64,000 nt of DNA from Arthrobacter sp. Edens01 (GCF_001307035.1 NZ_LKIU01000004.1:31811-95810), one strand, 5' to 3'. Numbered from the stretch's first letter, positions 7,385-16,411 are shown. Notes: generated by a model not told the origin, from the sequence alone. Numbers and translations are program-made.

Positions 7385-8950
7385 ATGGAATCTCCCTGGG
7401 CGCCGCTTCGCAGTAAATGGTTCCTGGTCCTCTGGCTGGCGCAGCTGGGCTCCAACATTGGCAGCTGGATGCAGACGGTGGGAGCACAGTGGTTCCTGGT
7501 GGAGACCGGCGCCAGCCCGGTCCTGGTGTCCTTGGTGCAGTCTGCGTCCCTGGCGCCGGCTCTCCTGCTTGGGCTGGTCGCCGGTGTGCTGGCTGATGCC
7601 TTCAACCGCCGCCGCCTGATCCTGGGGAGCAACCTGTTCGCTGCCGGTGCCGGCTGCCTGCTGACGGGAATCGCGGCACTGGGGCTGCTGGGGCCCGATT
7701 CCCTGCTCCTCTACACATTCCTCATCGGCTGCGGCGTAGCCCTGAGTTCGCCGGCCTGGCAGGCGGTCACCCCGTCGCTGGTGCCCCGCGAGCAGATCCG
7801 TTCTGCCTCCGCTCTGGGGTCCGTAGCGGTAAACACCGCACGGGCAATCGGGCCCGCCCTGGGTGGCCTGCTGGTCTCGGTGGCCGGCCCTGCTTTTGTG
7901 TTCGGCGTCAACGCCGTGTCCTTTATTGGTACGGCTCTGGCGGTGTTCCTCTGGCGCAGCGCACCCCAGAGTCCTGAAGACCGTGAACATTTTGGCGAGG
8001 CCATGGGTGCGGGGGTGCGGTACATCCGGGCAGCTCCGCGCATCCGGCGGATCCTGCTGCGGTGCATCCTCTTTATGGTTCCGGCCAGCGCGCTCTATGC
8101 GCTCCTGCCCGTTGCCGTAAACGGGCACCTGGGCCTGGGGTCCTCCGGATACGGTCTGCTGCTGGCAGCACTTGGAAGCGGGGCAATCCTGGGTGTGGTG
8201 CTGCTTTCAAGGACCCGCGCACTGCTCAATGACACAGCGCTGCTGGGTGCGTCCGCGGCGGTGTTTGCCGCCGCGGTCTTCTCCGCGGGGTACCTTCCGC
8301 CCCTGCCGCTGGGCCTGTTGCTGGTGCTGGCGGGCATGGCGTGGATCAACACGCTCTCCACCCTGAACAGTGCCATGCAGCTAACCCTGCCCGAATGGGT
8401 CCGTGCACGGGGACTCTCGGTCTACCTGATGGTGCTCACCGGCACCCAGGCTCTTGGATCGGTACTTTGGGGCTCGCTGGCCACCGCCTACGGTTACGCC
8501 CCCGTACTGGCGGCCTCCGCCGTCGTGCTCCTGCTCGTTGCGCTCAGCGTCCTGCCGCTTCCCCTGCTTCCTGGAACCGGGAAACTGGACCGCAGCGTTC
8601 CGGAACCGGACCTCGGCCTGGAAGTCGAGGCGGAGCCCAACCCCGGGGACGGGCCCGTGACCATCCTGGTGGCCTACGAACTTGAGCCCGGCAAAGCATC
8701 CGAGTTTGTGGAGTCGATGCGCGAGGTCCGGCTTTCCCGGCTGCGCACCGGTGCGACGACGTGGGAGCTGGTCCACTCTGTCACGGACTCCCGCCAGTTC
8801 AGGGAGATCTACGACGTCCCAACCTGGCGGGAGTACATGCGCCAGGAACACCAGCGCCTCACCGGTGCGGACCGGCAGAACATTGAACACGCAGCGTCCC
8901 TCGCGGAGGAGGAACCGCGCACGCGCTGGTTCCTCCCCACCTCGGTCTAG
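7385..8950 (+). CDS. MFS exporter (EntS-like, MFS_3) with C-terminal dimeric alpha/beta-barrel domain
   Basis: Twelve-helix major facilitator protein (521 aa). The start WAPLRSKWFLVLWLAQLGSNIGSWMQ is characteristic of the MFS_3/EntS group, whose members export siderophores, macrolides or other small molecules. After about residue 415 comes a soluble cytosolic domain (VTILVAYELEPGKASEFVE ... REIYDVPTWREYMRQEHQRL) that resembles an ABM barrel. This fusion recurs in the family. The ATG follows GGAGG. The stop overlaps the convergent downstream gene by three bases. Substrate unknown; the neighbouring heme-oxygenase-like gene and the family suggest an iron-related or toxic metabolite. Confidence 0.88.
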   Translation: MESPWAPLRSKWFLVLWLAQLGSNIGSWMQTVGAQWFLVETGASPVLVSLVQSASLAPALLLGLVAGVLADAFNRRRLILGSNLFAAGAGCLLTGIAALGLLGPDSLLLYTFLIGCGVALSSPAWQAVTPSLVPREQIRSASALGSVAVNTARAIGPALGGLLVSVAGPAFVFGVNAVSFIGTALAVFLWRSAPQSPEDREHFGEAMGAGVRYIRAAPRIRRILLRCILFMVPASALYALLPVAVNGHLGLGSSGYGLLLAALGSGAILGVVLLSRTRALLNDTALLGASAAVFAAAVFSAGYLPPLPLGLLLVLAGMAWINTLSTLNSAMQLTLPEWVRARGLSVYLMVLTGTQALGSVLWGSLATAYGYAPVLAASAVVLLLVALSVLPLPLLPGTGKLDRSVPEPDLGLEVEAEPNPGDGPVTILVAYELEPGKASEFVESMREVRLSRLRTGATTWELVHSVTDSRQFREIYDVPTWREYMRQEHQRLTGADRQNIEHAASLAEEEPRTRWFLPTSV

Positions 8951-10029
8951 TCCTCGGCCTCCGCCAGTGCTGCCCGGACCCTTGGGGCCACTTCGGTGCC
9001 GTACAGCTCGATGCACTTCATGAGGTTGGCGTGCGGCAGGGTGCCCAGGCTGTACTTCAGGTCGAACCGGGACAGCTCCAGTGTTCGTGCCGTGCGCGTG
9101 ATCTTGTCCGCAACCGTTTCCGGGGAGCCGATGAACAGGGCTCCGTCCGGTCCGGCACCGGCCTCGTACTCGGCCCGTGTGACAGGGGGCCAGCCCCGTT
9201 CGCGGCCGATCCGGTTCTGCATCTGGGCGTAGTGCGGCCAGGCTTCGTCGAGGGCCTGTTCGTCAGTAGCGGCGATGTAACCGGGGGAATGCGCTCCGAT
9301 CGGCAGGGACGGCTTGCCGAATTCCTTCAGCGCCCGCTTGTACAGCGATACGAAAGGCGTGAAGCGCGCGGGTTCCCCTCCGATAATCGCCAGCATCAGC
9401 GGCAGCTCATAGTGCGCCGCGCGCACCACTGACTGCGGGGTGCCGCCCACTGCTATCCAGGTGGGGATTCGTCCGTGCCCGGTCTGCGGGTACACCTGCA
9501 CGCCGCGCATCGGAGGGCGGATGCTGCCTTCCCACGTGACCGGCTCTTCGCCCAGCAGGCGGGTGAAAAGATCAAGTTTCTCTTCGAACAGCACCTCGTA
9601 GTCCGCTAGGTCAAAGCCGAACAGCGGGAAGGATTCGGTGAAGGAGCCGCGGCCCAGGATTACTTCGGCCCGGCCGCTGGACACGGCGTCCAGGGTGGCG
9701 AAGCGCTCGTAGACCCTGATGGGGTCATCGGAGGAAAGCACGGTCACGGCGGAGCCGAGCCGGATGCGGCTGGTCTGTCCGGCAATTGCCGCAAGGACGG
9801 TTTCAGGCGAGGTCACCGCGAAGTCGTCGCGGTGGTGCTCTCCGATTCCGATGAAGTCCAGGCCCACGGAGTCGGCCAGCACGGCTTCAGCCACCACATT
9901 GCGGATCACTTCATGCATGGGCAGCTTCGCTCCGTCCGCCGCCTGCGTCACGTCTCCGAACGTGTCCAGTCCCAGTTCAATCTGCTGTGCCACTACCGCC
10001 GCCTTGTCGTCGTAAATATGCGTATGCAT
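8947..10029 (-). CDS. LLM-class flavin-dependent oxidoreductase
   Basis: Luciferase-like monooxygenase (360 aa, TIM barrel, FMN or F420 dependent, cytoplasmic). Visible family features: the N-terminal LGLDTFGDVT, GLDFIGIGEHHRDDFAVTSP, TSRIRLGSAVTVLSSDDPIRVYERFATLDAVSSGRAEVILGRG (positions 75-120), and the C-terminal FIGSPETVADKI. It belongs to the group often annotated as Atu2307/SP_0267-like. Substrate unknown. It converges on the MFS gene, with stops interleaved. No Shine-Dalgarno is visible before the ATG. Confidence 0.92.
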   Translation of the reverse strand: MHTHIYDDKAAVVAQQIELGLDTFGDVTQAADGAKLPMHEVIRNVVAEAVLADSVGLDFIGIGEHHRDDFAVTSPETVLAAIAGQTSRIRLGSAVTVLSSDDPIRVYERFATLDAVSSGRAEVILGRGSFTESFPLFGFDLADYEVLFEEKLDLFTRLLGEEPVTWEGSIRPPMRGVQVYPQTGHGRIPTWIAVGGTPQSVVRAAHYELPLMLAIIGGEPARFTPFVSLYKRALKEFGKPSLPIGAHSPGYIAATDEQALDEAWPHYAQMQNRIGRERGWPPVTRAEYEAGAGPDGALFIGSPETVADKITRTARTLELSRFDLKYSLGTLPHANLMKCIELYGTEVAPRVRAALAEAED

Positions 10030-10139
10030 CTATTGTTGCGCACAACCGCCGCAGTGGCCGGGCTATTCCCGTGCCCGGCCGGGCGGCGTCCGTCCGGCGC
10101 GCCGGGGATCGGCCGTGCAGGGTGCCCCCGCCCGGCAGA

Positions 10140-10145
10140 TAGACT
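10140..10145 (+). promoter_or_regulatory. Candidate -10 element for the FemX-like gene
   Basis: TAGACT lies 74 bases before the TTG start at 10220, in the 190-base divergent region between the flavin oxidoreductase and the FemX-like gene. The -35 region is not recognisable, so this is a weak call. Confidence 0.35.
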
Positions 10146-10219
10146 TGGAACGGCCCGGAGCCGGTGCTCCGTGCGGGGGCGGAAGAACGATCCACCAACC
10201 GAGGACTAGTTGAGGAATT

Positions 10220-11296
10220 TTGCGAGACTTTAGTGCACGCCTGGCCACCGCCGAGGAGATTGCGGACTGGGACAAGCTGGTTCAGTCCAACCCAAACGGC
10301 GGCAACGTCCTGCAATCAGCCGCTTACGCCGAGGTCAAGTCACACCACGGCTGGAACCCTATCCACGTTGTGTTCAGCTGCCCGGAATACACCTCCTACA
10401 ACCTGGTCATCGAGAAGAAGGTTCCCGTCCTGGGCAGCCTCTGGTACCTCATCAAGGGCCCTGATGCAGCTGCTCCAGAGGACGTGCCGGCCATGGCCCG
10501 GGCGCTGGGCCGGTTCATCAAGGAAACCCGCCGCCGCGTCTTCGCGCTGAAAGTGGAGCCGGACATTATTGACGGTGACGACATCCGGGAGCTCTTCTCT
10601 TCCGCCGGCTTCGTCAAGACGTTCAACCTGCAGCCGAACGACTCCACCGCTCTGCTGGACACCACCCCGGACACCGAGCAGATCCTCAAGAACATCTCCT
10701 CCCGCGCCCGCAATGCGGTCCGCCGCGCCATCCGTGAAGGCGCCGACGTGCGCCGCGTGGAGCCCACCGAGGAAAACATGCGGGCCATGTACAAGCTGAT
10801 GAGCCACATCGAGGACCGCTCCGATGCCCGGATGCGCTCCTACGAGTACTACCACCGGTTCTGGTCCAACTTCGTGGCCGCCGGACAGGGCCGCTTCTAC
10901 TTTGCGTTCGACGAAGACGGCGAACCCACCGTTGGTGCCTTCGTCATCGCCTATGGGAAAAAGGGAACTTACAAGGACGGCGGGTCCAAGCCGCGCCGCA
11001 AGCAGTACGGTGATTCCCACCTTGTGCAGTGGACCGCGCTCACGGAACTCAAGGAAGACTTCGGAATTGAGGAATACGATTTCTGCGGCACTCCGCCCAG
11101 CAGCGAGCTGAAGAACAAGGAACACCCGCACCACGGGCTGGGACTGTTCAAGACGAGTTTCTCCAAGACCGTCACGGACTTTGCCGGGTGCTGGGACCTG
11201 GTGCTGGACCCGCTCCGGTACCGGATCTGGAACACCATCGGGGAACGGGTGACGCGCCAGATTTACTGGCGTCGCCACCACCAGCCGTTCTACTAA
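10220..11296 (+). CDS. FemX/FemAB-family peptidoglycan bridge aminoacyltransferase
   Basis: Transfers amino acids from aminoacyl-tRNA to the peptidoglycan precursor at the inner membrane face (358 aa, double GNAT-like fold). Motifs: NGGNVLQSAAYAEVKSHHGW, LQPNDSTALLDTTPDTEQIL, ISSRARNAVRRAIREG, GAFVIAYGKKGTYKDGGS and IEEYDFCGTPPS, all typical of FemX proteins. The start is TTG at 10220: a stop codon lies three codons upstream in frame, and GAGGA sits only 3 bases before it, a short spacing. Arthrobacter-type walls have interpeptide bridges, so a bridge-forming role is reasonable; the amino acid is unknown. Confidence 0.88.
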   Translation: MRDFSARLATAEEIADWDKLVQSNPNGGNVLQSAAYAEVKSHHGWNPIHVVFSCPEYTSYNLVIEKKVPVLGSLWYLIKGPDAAAPEDVPAMARALGRFIKETRRRVFALKVEPDIIDGDDIRELFSSAGFVKTFNLQPNDSTALLDTTPDTEQILKNISSRARNAVRRAIREGADVRRVEPTEENMRAMYKLMSHIEDRSDARMRSYEYYHRFWSNFVAAGQGRFYFAFDEDGEPTVGAFVIAYGKKGTYKDGGSKPRRKQYGDSHLVQWTALTELKEDFGIEEYDFCGTPPSSELKNKEHPHHGLGLFKTSFSKTVTDFAGCWDLVLDPLRYRIWNTIGERVTRQIYWRRHHQPFY

Positions 11297-11323
11297 ACCG
11301 CATTCACCAGGAGGGAAGCAGGG

Positions 11324-13171
11324 GTGGACACCGTGGATAACGACGACGACCGCCGCAAGCCTGCGCCCGCGAACGATCCGGTCGTGGGGTTGATTCCCAT
11401 CATCAAGGTGCCCGAGCGCCGCGAGGGGGAGAAATCCAGGAGGCCGCCGGCAGCTGCACCGGGTGCCCCGGTGGAGGGGCCAGGCGCCAAGACGCCCGCA
11501 GCAGGCCTGCCCGCGGTGCCCGGAACCGGCGGAATCCGCAGCACTAAGCCGAAGCCTCCGCCTGCCACTTCCTCGGTTCCCAGGATGCCGAAGGGTTCCT
11601 CCAAAGCCGCTGCGGCACGCAAGGCTGGTGAGGCCAGGGCCGGCGACCCCAAAGCAGGGCGTCCTGCCGGCACTGTGCCCCGGACCGGTAAGCCCAGGGC
11701 CCGCAAGACGACCCCCCGCCAGCACAGTCCCACGGCCGCGCAGCGGACGGATTCATCCTCCGCTGCAGCCCGGCGCGTTCTCCGCAGGCTGGTGCAGGGC
11801 GAGACTCCGCCCACGCAGGCCATGTCCATCGTGGAGCGGCTTGCCGGCAGTCCGTACGCCAACCCGCGGGTACGCTCCGGCGGCCCGGACGCCAGTGCCC
11901 GAAAGACCCTGGACCTGGCACTGGGCATGGCGGAGACCATGTTCCGTTACGGGGCGGGTGCCCTTGAAGTGGAAACCGCGATGATCGCCGTCACGGCCGC
12001 ATACGGCCTGGAGAGCATCGAGGTGGACATCACCAATCAGTCCGTCCTGCTCAACTATTCGCCCAAGGACCAGACACCCATCACCGTGATGCGTGTGGTG
12101 CGTTCCTGGACCAACAACTACGCCGGGCTGGCGCTGGTCCATCGTCTGGTGACGGACATTGTGGACGGTAATGTCACCCGTGCGGAGGCATCGCAGCAGC
12201 TAAACGCGATCGTCCACAAGCCCAAGCCCTTCCCCCGGTGGGCCGTTACGGCCTCAGCCGGGCTCTTCTCTGCAGCCATCGTCGCGTTCATTGGCGGCGG
12301 GCCGCTCGGTTCGCTTGTTGGCTTCGTCAGTACGATCCTGGTGAGCCTGCTCCAGCGGGTTCTAGGCCGCTGGCGCGTTCCGGATTTCTTCACTACGGCG
12401 GCGAGCGGGTTCCTGGTAACCGCGGTCGCCATGCTGTTCTGGTGGCTGGATGCCACTGACGTGGCCGATGTCGATATGGCGCCGGGAATCGTCGTAGCGG
12501 GCGGAATCCTGCTGCTGCTTCCCACGGGTCGTCTGGTTTCCGCGGTGCAGGATGCCATCAACGGCTTCCCTGTCACTGCCGCGGGCCGTTTCCTCTCCGC
12601 CTTCCTGACCTTCGGCGCGATTGTGGCGGGCATCGCCGTCGCGCTGGTCGCGGGAGCCCTGGCCGGGATGCCGCGCCTGGAAGTGACCGAGGTGGCTTCC
12701 TCCCAGTACCCGTTTGCCGTGACCGTCCTCGCACTGGCCGTTGCCCTGGCTACGATCAGCATCACCGAACAGTCGCCGGCGAACCTGGTGCTGCCAACAG
12801 TGCTCATTGGAGCGGGCGGGTTCCTGGTGTCCGTCGCCTCCGAAGCGGTCGGAATCGGGCCCCGGCTGACTCCGGCGATCGCCGCGATCGTGATCGGCAT
12901 GGCCTCACGCATCGTGGCGCTTCGAATGGGGGCCCCGCAGCTGGTAATCGCCGTCCCGGCGATTCTGTTCCTGTTCCCCGGACTAAGCATCTTCCGCTCG
13001 ATGTACGGGCTGAGCATTGGACTCGAGGACATTTCTAACGGGGTGATTGGCCTCTTCAACGCGCTGACCGTGATCCTTGCGATTGCGGGGGGAGTGGTCT
13101 TCGGCGACAACCTGGCGCGGCCGCTGACCCGGAACCTGAACGGCAACGACCGCCGTAACCGGCGCCGCTAG
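11324..13171 (+). CDS. ThrE-type threonine/serine exporter family membrane protein
   Basis: Full-length ThrE-like carrier (615 aa, GTG start after AGGAGG). Residues 1-160 are a disordered, Pro/Ala/Lys/Arg-rich cytoplasmic tail (repeated AGxPxxxP). Next comes the conserved soluble domain (LDLALGMAETMFRYGAGALEVE ... YGLESIEVDITNQSVLLNY), then about ten membrane helices carrying the second ThrE domain (IVVAGGILLLLPTGRLVSAVQDAINGFPVTAAGR; VPAILFLFPG). Corynebacterium ThrE exports threonine and serine using the proton gradient. The long N-terminal tail is unusual in length. It follows the femX-like gene by 27 bases, a likely operon. Confidence 0.87.
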   Translation: MDTVDNDDDRRKPAPANDPVVGLIPIIKVPERREGEKSRRPPAAAPGAPVEGPGAKTPAAGLPAVPGTGGIRSTKPKPPPATSSVPRMPKGSSKAAAARKAGEARAGDPKAGRPAGTVPRTGKPRARKTTPRQHSPTAAQRTDSSSAAARRVLRRLVQGETPPTQAMSIVERLAGSPYANPRVRSGGPDASARKTLDLALGMAETMFRYGAGALEVETAMIAVTAAYGLESIEVDITNQSVLLNYSPKDQTPITVMRVVRSWTNNYAGLALVHRLVTDIVDGNVTRAEASQQLNAIVHKPKPFPRWAVTASAGLFSAAIVAFIGGGPLGSLVGFVSTILVSLLQRVLGRWRVPDFFTTAASGFLVTAVAMLFWWLDATDVADVDMAPGIVVAGGILLLLPTGRLVSAVQDAINGFPVTAAGRFLSAFLTFGAIVAGIAVALVAGALAGMPRLEVTEVASSQYPFAVTVLALAVALATISITEQSPANLVLPTVLIGAGGFLVSVASEAVGIGPRLTPAIAAIVIGMASRIVALRMGAPQLVIAVPAILFLFPGLSIFRSMYGLSIGLEDISNGVIGLFNALTVILAIAGGVVFGDNLARPLTRNLNGNDRRNRRR

Positions 13172-13188
13172 CGCAGGGGTGCGCGGGC

Positions 13189-14034
13189 TTAGAGGATCTT
13201 GCCGATGGGGGTGCGCTTCTCTGCCTGGAAGGTGTCTTCCGTGCGGCCGTCGGCCCAGTAACCGGAGAGCGAGACCCGGCTGCGGTCAAGCTTATGCCGG
13301 TTGAAGAATATGTCCCGCAGCCCCTTCATCGCCTCACGCTCGCCGTGGGCAAACACCTGCACATCGCCCGGATGCCAGGGCAGGGCGTCGACGGCGGCGA
13401 TCAGCAGGTTACCGGTGGGCTTGGCGCCGCCGCGGTACAGCCAAGTGACTACTACACCGGCGGGGGCGGTTAGCGGGAGCTCATCAGCGGGACCGTCAAC
13501 TTCAATAAATGCGTGTCCGACGGCGCCTTGGGGCAGGGCTTCAAGAGCAGCGGCAGTGGCCGGCAGGGCTGATTCGTCTGCTGCGAACAGGTACCAGTCC
13601 GCTTCGGGATCCGGTGCGAAACCGCCTCCCGGTCCGCCGAACGTCAGGACGTCTCCCGGCTGGGCGTTCTCGGCCCATGGGCCGGCAAGGCCTGCGTCTC
13701 CGTGCACTACGAAGTCCATTGCCAGTTCCCGCCGGGCCATGTCCACCCAGCGGACGGTGTAGGTGCGCGAGACAGGCCAGTCCTCACGTGGTGTCTGCTC
13801 CCTCAGCGTCTCCAATGAGACGGACCCGTCCAGCGGGCGGCCGTCGCGGCCAAACCAGATCTTGCAGTACGCGTCGGTGCTCTCACTCGGAGTGAAAGTA
13901 TCGAAGCCAGCGCCCCCGGCAACGATGCGCACCAGATGCGGCGAGAGCTGCTCGCGGCGCAGCACAGTCATGGTGTGGGTTGGCCGTGCACGCCGGGCCG
14001 GAGCCGGAACGCGGGTGGCAGGGGCATCAGGCAT
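13189..14034 (-). CDS. Siderophore-interacting protein (FAD-dependent ferric-siderophore reductase)
   Basis: SIP/ViuB family (281 aa, cytoplasmic), which reduces ferric siderophores to release iron. FAD-binding pattern RTYTVRWVD near residue 91, then MDFVVHGDAGLAGPWAENAQPGD and FGGPGGGFAPDPEADWYLFAADESALPA (phosphate and NAD-side region). The C-terminal GYWADGRTED is conserved. The ATG follows AAGGAG. It lies 33 bases downstream of ung on the same strand, so the two may be co-transcribed. Iron control would be expected; no clear IdeR box is seen in front of it. Confidence 0.92.
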   Translation of the reverse strand: MPDAPATRVPAPARRARPTHTMTVLRREQLSPHLVRIVAGGAGFDTFTPSESTDAYCKIWFGRDGRPLDGSVSLETLREQTPREDWPVSRTYTVRWVDMARRELAMDFVVHGDAGLAGPWAENAQPGDVLTFGGPGGGFAPDPEADWYLFAADESALPATAAALEALPQGAVGHAFIEVDGPADELPLTAPAGVVVTWLYRGGAKPTGNLLIAAVDALPWHPGDVQVFAHGEREAMKGLRDIFFNRHKLDRSRVSLSGYWADGRTEDTFQAEKRTPIGKIL

Positions 14035-14067
14035 TGCTGTGTCTCTCCTTGACTTGCGGTAGTTCCT

Positions 14068-14877
14068 CTACCGTACCCCGGGCAGTCTCCAGTCAATTGG
14101 TGAAGCTCCCTGCTCCCGCAGCAGGGCGTTAACCCTGCTGAACGGACGTGAGCCGAAGAATCCCCTGGACGCGGAGAGCGGACTGGGATGCGCGGACTCG
14201 ATCCGTGCCGCCGCGCCAAGCAGCGGTGACAGCGCCTGGGCCTGGCGTCCCCACAGAACAGCTACGAGCGGTGCAGGCGACCCGTCCGCGCGCCGGCGTG
14301 CGGCAAGGGTGCGGACAGCAAGTTCCGTGATGGGTTCCCAGCCCAGGTTCCGGTGGGAGTTTGCCTGCCCGGCGTCCACGCTCAGGGCACGGTTGAGCAG
14401 GAGGACACCTTGGTCTGCCCAGGCGCTGAGATCACCGTGCGCCGCAGGCTCTATCCCAAGGTCGTCCTTCAGCTCCCTGTATATGTTCACGAGGGAACGC
14501 GGCAGCGGCCGTACCGTGGGGGCGACGGAAAAGCTGAGCCCGACGGCATGTCCGGGTGTGGGATAGGGGTCCTGGCCAATGATGAGGACCTTGACCCGTT
14601 CCGCCGGGAGGGCAAAAGCACGCAGGATGCTCTCAGGCGGCGGGAGGATGTGCGTTCCACTCCTGCGGCGGCGCTCAAGTTCATCACCGATGCTGTGGAG
14701 CCGGGCAGCCTCGGGAGCCAGTGCCTCTGCCCAGTCCGGGGCCATGAGGTCCGCCAGGGAGCTGCCGGTTGTGAACGGGACGGGAGTCTCCGGTGCGTTC
14801 GCGGCGGCAGAAGCGGCGGCGTCGAGGTCAAAGAGGGTGGGTTCAGGACTGCTGTTCACCCTTCCAGTCTTGGGCAT
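14068..14877 (-). CDS. ung: Uracil-DNA glycosylase, family 1
   Basis: Removes uracil from DNA in base excision repair (269 aa). The water-activating motif GQDPYP (D103; Pro replaces His of E. coli GQDPYH, as usual in Actinobacteria) and the DNA-intercalation loop [14 protein letters not shown] are both present, as are [14 protein letters not shown] and [13 protein letters not shown]. The N-terminal 40 residues are a poorly conserved extension. The ATG at 14877 lacks a clear Shine-Dalgarno; a GTG at 14859 is a possible alternative. Confidence 0.95.
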   Translation of the reverse strand: MPKTGRVNSSPEPTLFDLDAAASAAANAPETPVPFTTGSSLADLMAPDWAEALAPEAARLHSIGDELERRRRSGTHILPPPESILRAFALPAERVKVLIIGQDPYPTPGHAVGLSFSVAPTVRPLPRSLVNIYRELKDDLGIEPAAHGDLSAWADQGVLLLNRALSVDAGQANSHRNLGWEPITELAVRTLAARRRADGSPAPLVAVLWGRQAQALSPLLGAAARIESAHPSPLSASRGFFGSRPFSRVNALLREQGASPIDWRLPGVR

Positions 14878-15026
14878 AGCGGGCCAGGATCCCAGCCGGA
14901 GTGCGGCAGCGCTTGAATGACAACGGTGTTATTCCGGTTTACGATTACAGGTGGAAGCACACTCTTTACCCAGGCCATGCCCTTTTGCGCCTGTGTCCGG
15001 GTACAGCAGGAAACGGGGACCATAGA

Positions 15027-15335
15027 TTGGCAGGATCAGCCGAAGCCGCGGCGTTTTCACTCGACGGTGCGGTCGATCCCCAGAGTCCCCTCAGCGAACG
15101 GGACCAGCAAATGCTCGCCCTTGAGCGCTCGTGGTGGAAGTACTCCGGTGCAAAAGAGCAGGCCATCCGCGACTTGTTTGGCATGTCGGCCACGAGTTAC
15201 TACCAGGTCCTTAACGCCCTGATCGACACCGAGGAAGCACTGGCGCACGATCCCATGCTGGTAAAACGCCTGCGTAGACTGCGTACTACACGCCAGCGCG
15301 CGCGTACCGCCCGCCGCATGGGCACGGACGCCTAG
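15027..15335 (+). CDS. DUF3263 family small DNA-binding-like protein
   Basis: The conserved DUF3263 core is clear: SPLSERDQQMLALERSWWKY, then an HTH-like stretch AIRDLFGMSATSYYQVLNAL and a basic tail RLRRLRTTRQRARTARRMG. The family is restricted to Actinobacteria and resembles a small sigma-region-4 or HTH protein; its function is unknown. The TTG at 15027 (102 aa, GGGGA 8 bases upstream) is preferred, because residues encoded upstream (GTG at 14901) look non-coding. It sits 37 bases before the LytR_C gene, the same pairing as Rv0430-Rv0431 (virR) of M. tuberculosis. Confidence 0.82.
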   Translation: MAGSAEAAAFSLDGAVDPQSPLSERDQQMLALERSWWKYSGAKEQAIRDLFGMSATSYYQVLNALIDTEEALAHDPMLVKRLRRLRTTRQRARTARRMGTDA

Positions 15336-15372
15336 GGCAATTCCCCTTATACCAAGGACAGACAACGCAGCC

Positions 15373-15987
15373 ATGAGCCAATACCCCAGGGATGAGTTCG
15401 ATAAGGTCCCGGAGACCTCGACCCGCCAAGGCGTTCACCGTGAGCGGTTGATTCCGGCGCGCTCCAGCGGTGTTGGCCTCATCATTACCGTGGGTGTCCT
15501 TGCCCTCCTCGTGGGTCTTGCCGCGTACTTCGTCCTTCCAAGGCTCGGCATCGGTGCAGACAGCAGTGCCAGTCCCGGGGTGTCCGAGTCGACTAATCCC
15601 GCTGCTGAGGAATCCCAGGAGCCGCAGGAGTCTCCGAGCCCCAGTGTTTCGCCCTCTCCTGCAGAGACCCCAACCCCGACTCCCACTCCCACTCCGACCC
15701 CGGAGGCCGTGCCGGCGGATAAGACGCAGCCTGTTGTTGTGCTGAACGCCAGCGGCATTTCCGGCCTCGGCGCCGGGATCTCCGGCCGGATCGGTGCGGA
15801 CGGGTGGACCACTGCCCAGGTGGGCAACTGGGCAGGCGCGCCGCTCCAGACATCCGTCATCTTCTACAACGGTGAAGCGCAGCGGGTCAACGCTGAGGAG
15901 CTCTCGGCACTACTGGGCATTCCGACAATTACGGACTCTCCCGAGTTCTCCTTCGTCACCGTTGTGGCGGGACCGGGCTTCCAGTAA
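15373..15987 (+). CDS. LytR_C domain membrane protein (VirR-like)
   Basis: Bitopic envelope protein (204 aa). A short basic cytoplasmic N-terminus is followed by one membrane helix (residues 33-54: VGLIITVGVLALLVGLAAYF), a Ser/Pro/Glu linker with a Pro-Thr repeat (residues 95-112), and a C-terminal LytR_C domain (VVVLNASGISGLGAGISGRI ... TSVIFYNGEAQRVNAEEL). The LytR_C domain also occurs at the end of LCP cell-wall ligases. By position and architecture it matches mycobacterial VirR (Rv0431), which affects envelope permeability and vesicle release. Likely an operon with the DUF3263 gene. Confidence 0.88.
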   Translation: MSQYPRDEFDKVPETSTRQGVHRERLIPARSSGVGLIITVGVLALLVGLAAYFVLPRLGIGADSSASPGVSESTNPAAEESQEPQESPSPSVSPSPAETPTPTPTPTPTPEAVPADKTQPVVVLNASGISGLGAGISGRIGADGWTTAQVGNWAGAPLQTSVIFYNGEAQRVNAEELSALLGIPTITDSPEFSFVTVVAGPGFQ

Positions 15988-16175
15988 ACCTCCGCGCATG
16001 GACCATTAGTTAAGACTCAATAACTATCCTCTTTTCCCCGGGGCGCGCCGTTCTGCGCGTGGTTAGAGTAAGGGCCAGCCGTTTCGGGACGGCAGGTAAA
16101 CCACCTTGCCGTTCCGGTTCGGCTGCTGCCGTGGAACACCATCGCGGGAGTGGAGCCGAAAAGGGGAGAAAGAGA

Positions 16176-16379
16176 ATGGCGCAGGGGATCGTCAAATGGT
16201 TCAACGGAGAAAAGGGCTACGGCTTCATCACCGTTGACGAGGCCAAAACCGACGTATTTGTCCACTGGTCTGCAATCCAGTCCGCCGGTTACCGGACGCT
16301 GGAAGAAGGACAGAGGGTGGAATTCGAGATAGGTGAAGGCCAGAAGGGGCCGCAGGCCGAGGACGTCCGGACGGTCTAA
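16176..16379 (+). CDS. Cold shock protein (CspA family)
   Basis: Single-domain nucleic-acid-binding protein (67 aa), an RNA chaperone. RNP1 is KGYGFI and RNP2 is VFVHW, after [12 protein letters not shown]. The ATG at 16176 follows GGGGAGAAAG; an in-frame ATG at 16059 would add an unrelated basic tail and is rejected. The 188-base upstream region is free of genes and probably holds the long 5' leader typical of csp messages. A strong terminator follows. Confidence 0.96.
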   Translation: MAQGIVKWFNGEKGYGFITVDEAKTDVFVHWSAIQSAGYRTLEEGQRVEFEIGEGQKGPQAEDVRTV

Positions 16380-16411
16380 TCACTAACCAGCACGTCCTGC
16401 CCGAAAACGCG

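Noticed and set aside
10031-10045. GTTGCGCACAAC before the flavin oxidoreductase as an operator
   Set aside because: Only the outer four bases pair; the centre is not symmetric, so it is likely chance.
10340-11725. A 461-codon minus-strand frame antisense to the FemX-like gene
   Set aside because: No family signal and complete overlap with a conserved gene.
14057-14073. CGGTAG-TTCCT-CTACCG between ung and the siderophore-interacting protein as an iron box
   Set aside because: It is only a 6-bp inverted repeat and does not resemble the 19-base IdeR consensus TTAGGTTAGGCTAACCTAA.
15660-15710. Pro-Thr repeat in the LytR_C gene as a microsatellite-type phase switch
   Set aside because: The CC(A/G/C/T)AC repeats vary in third position, so slippage is unlikely; it looks like a selected linker.
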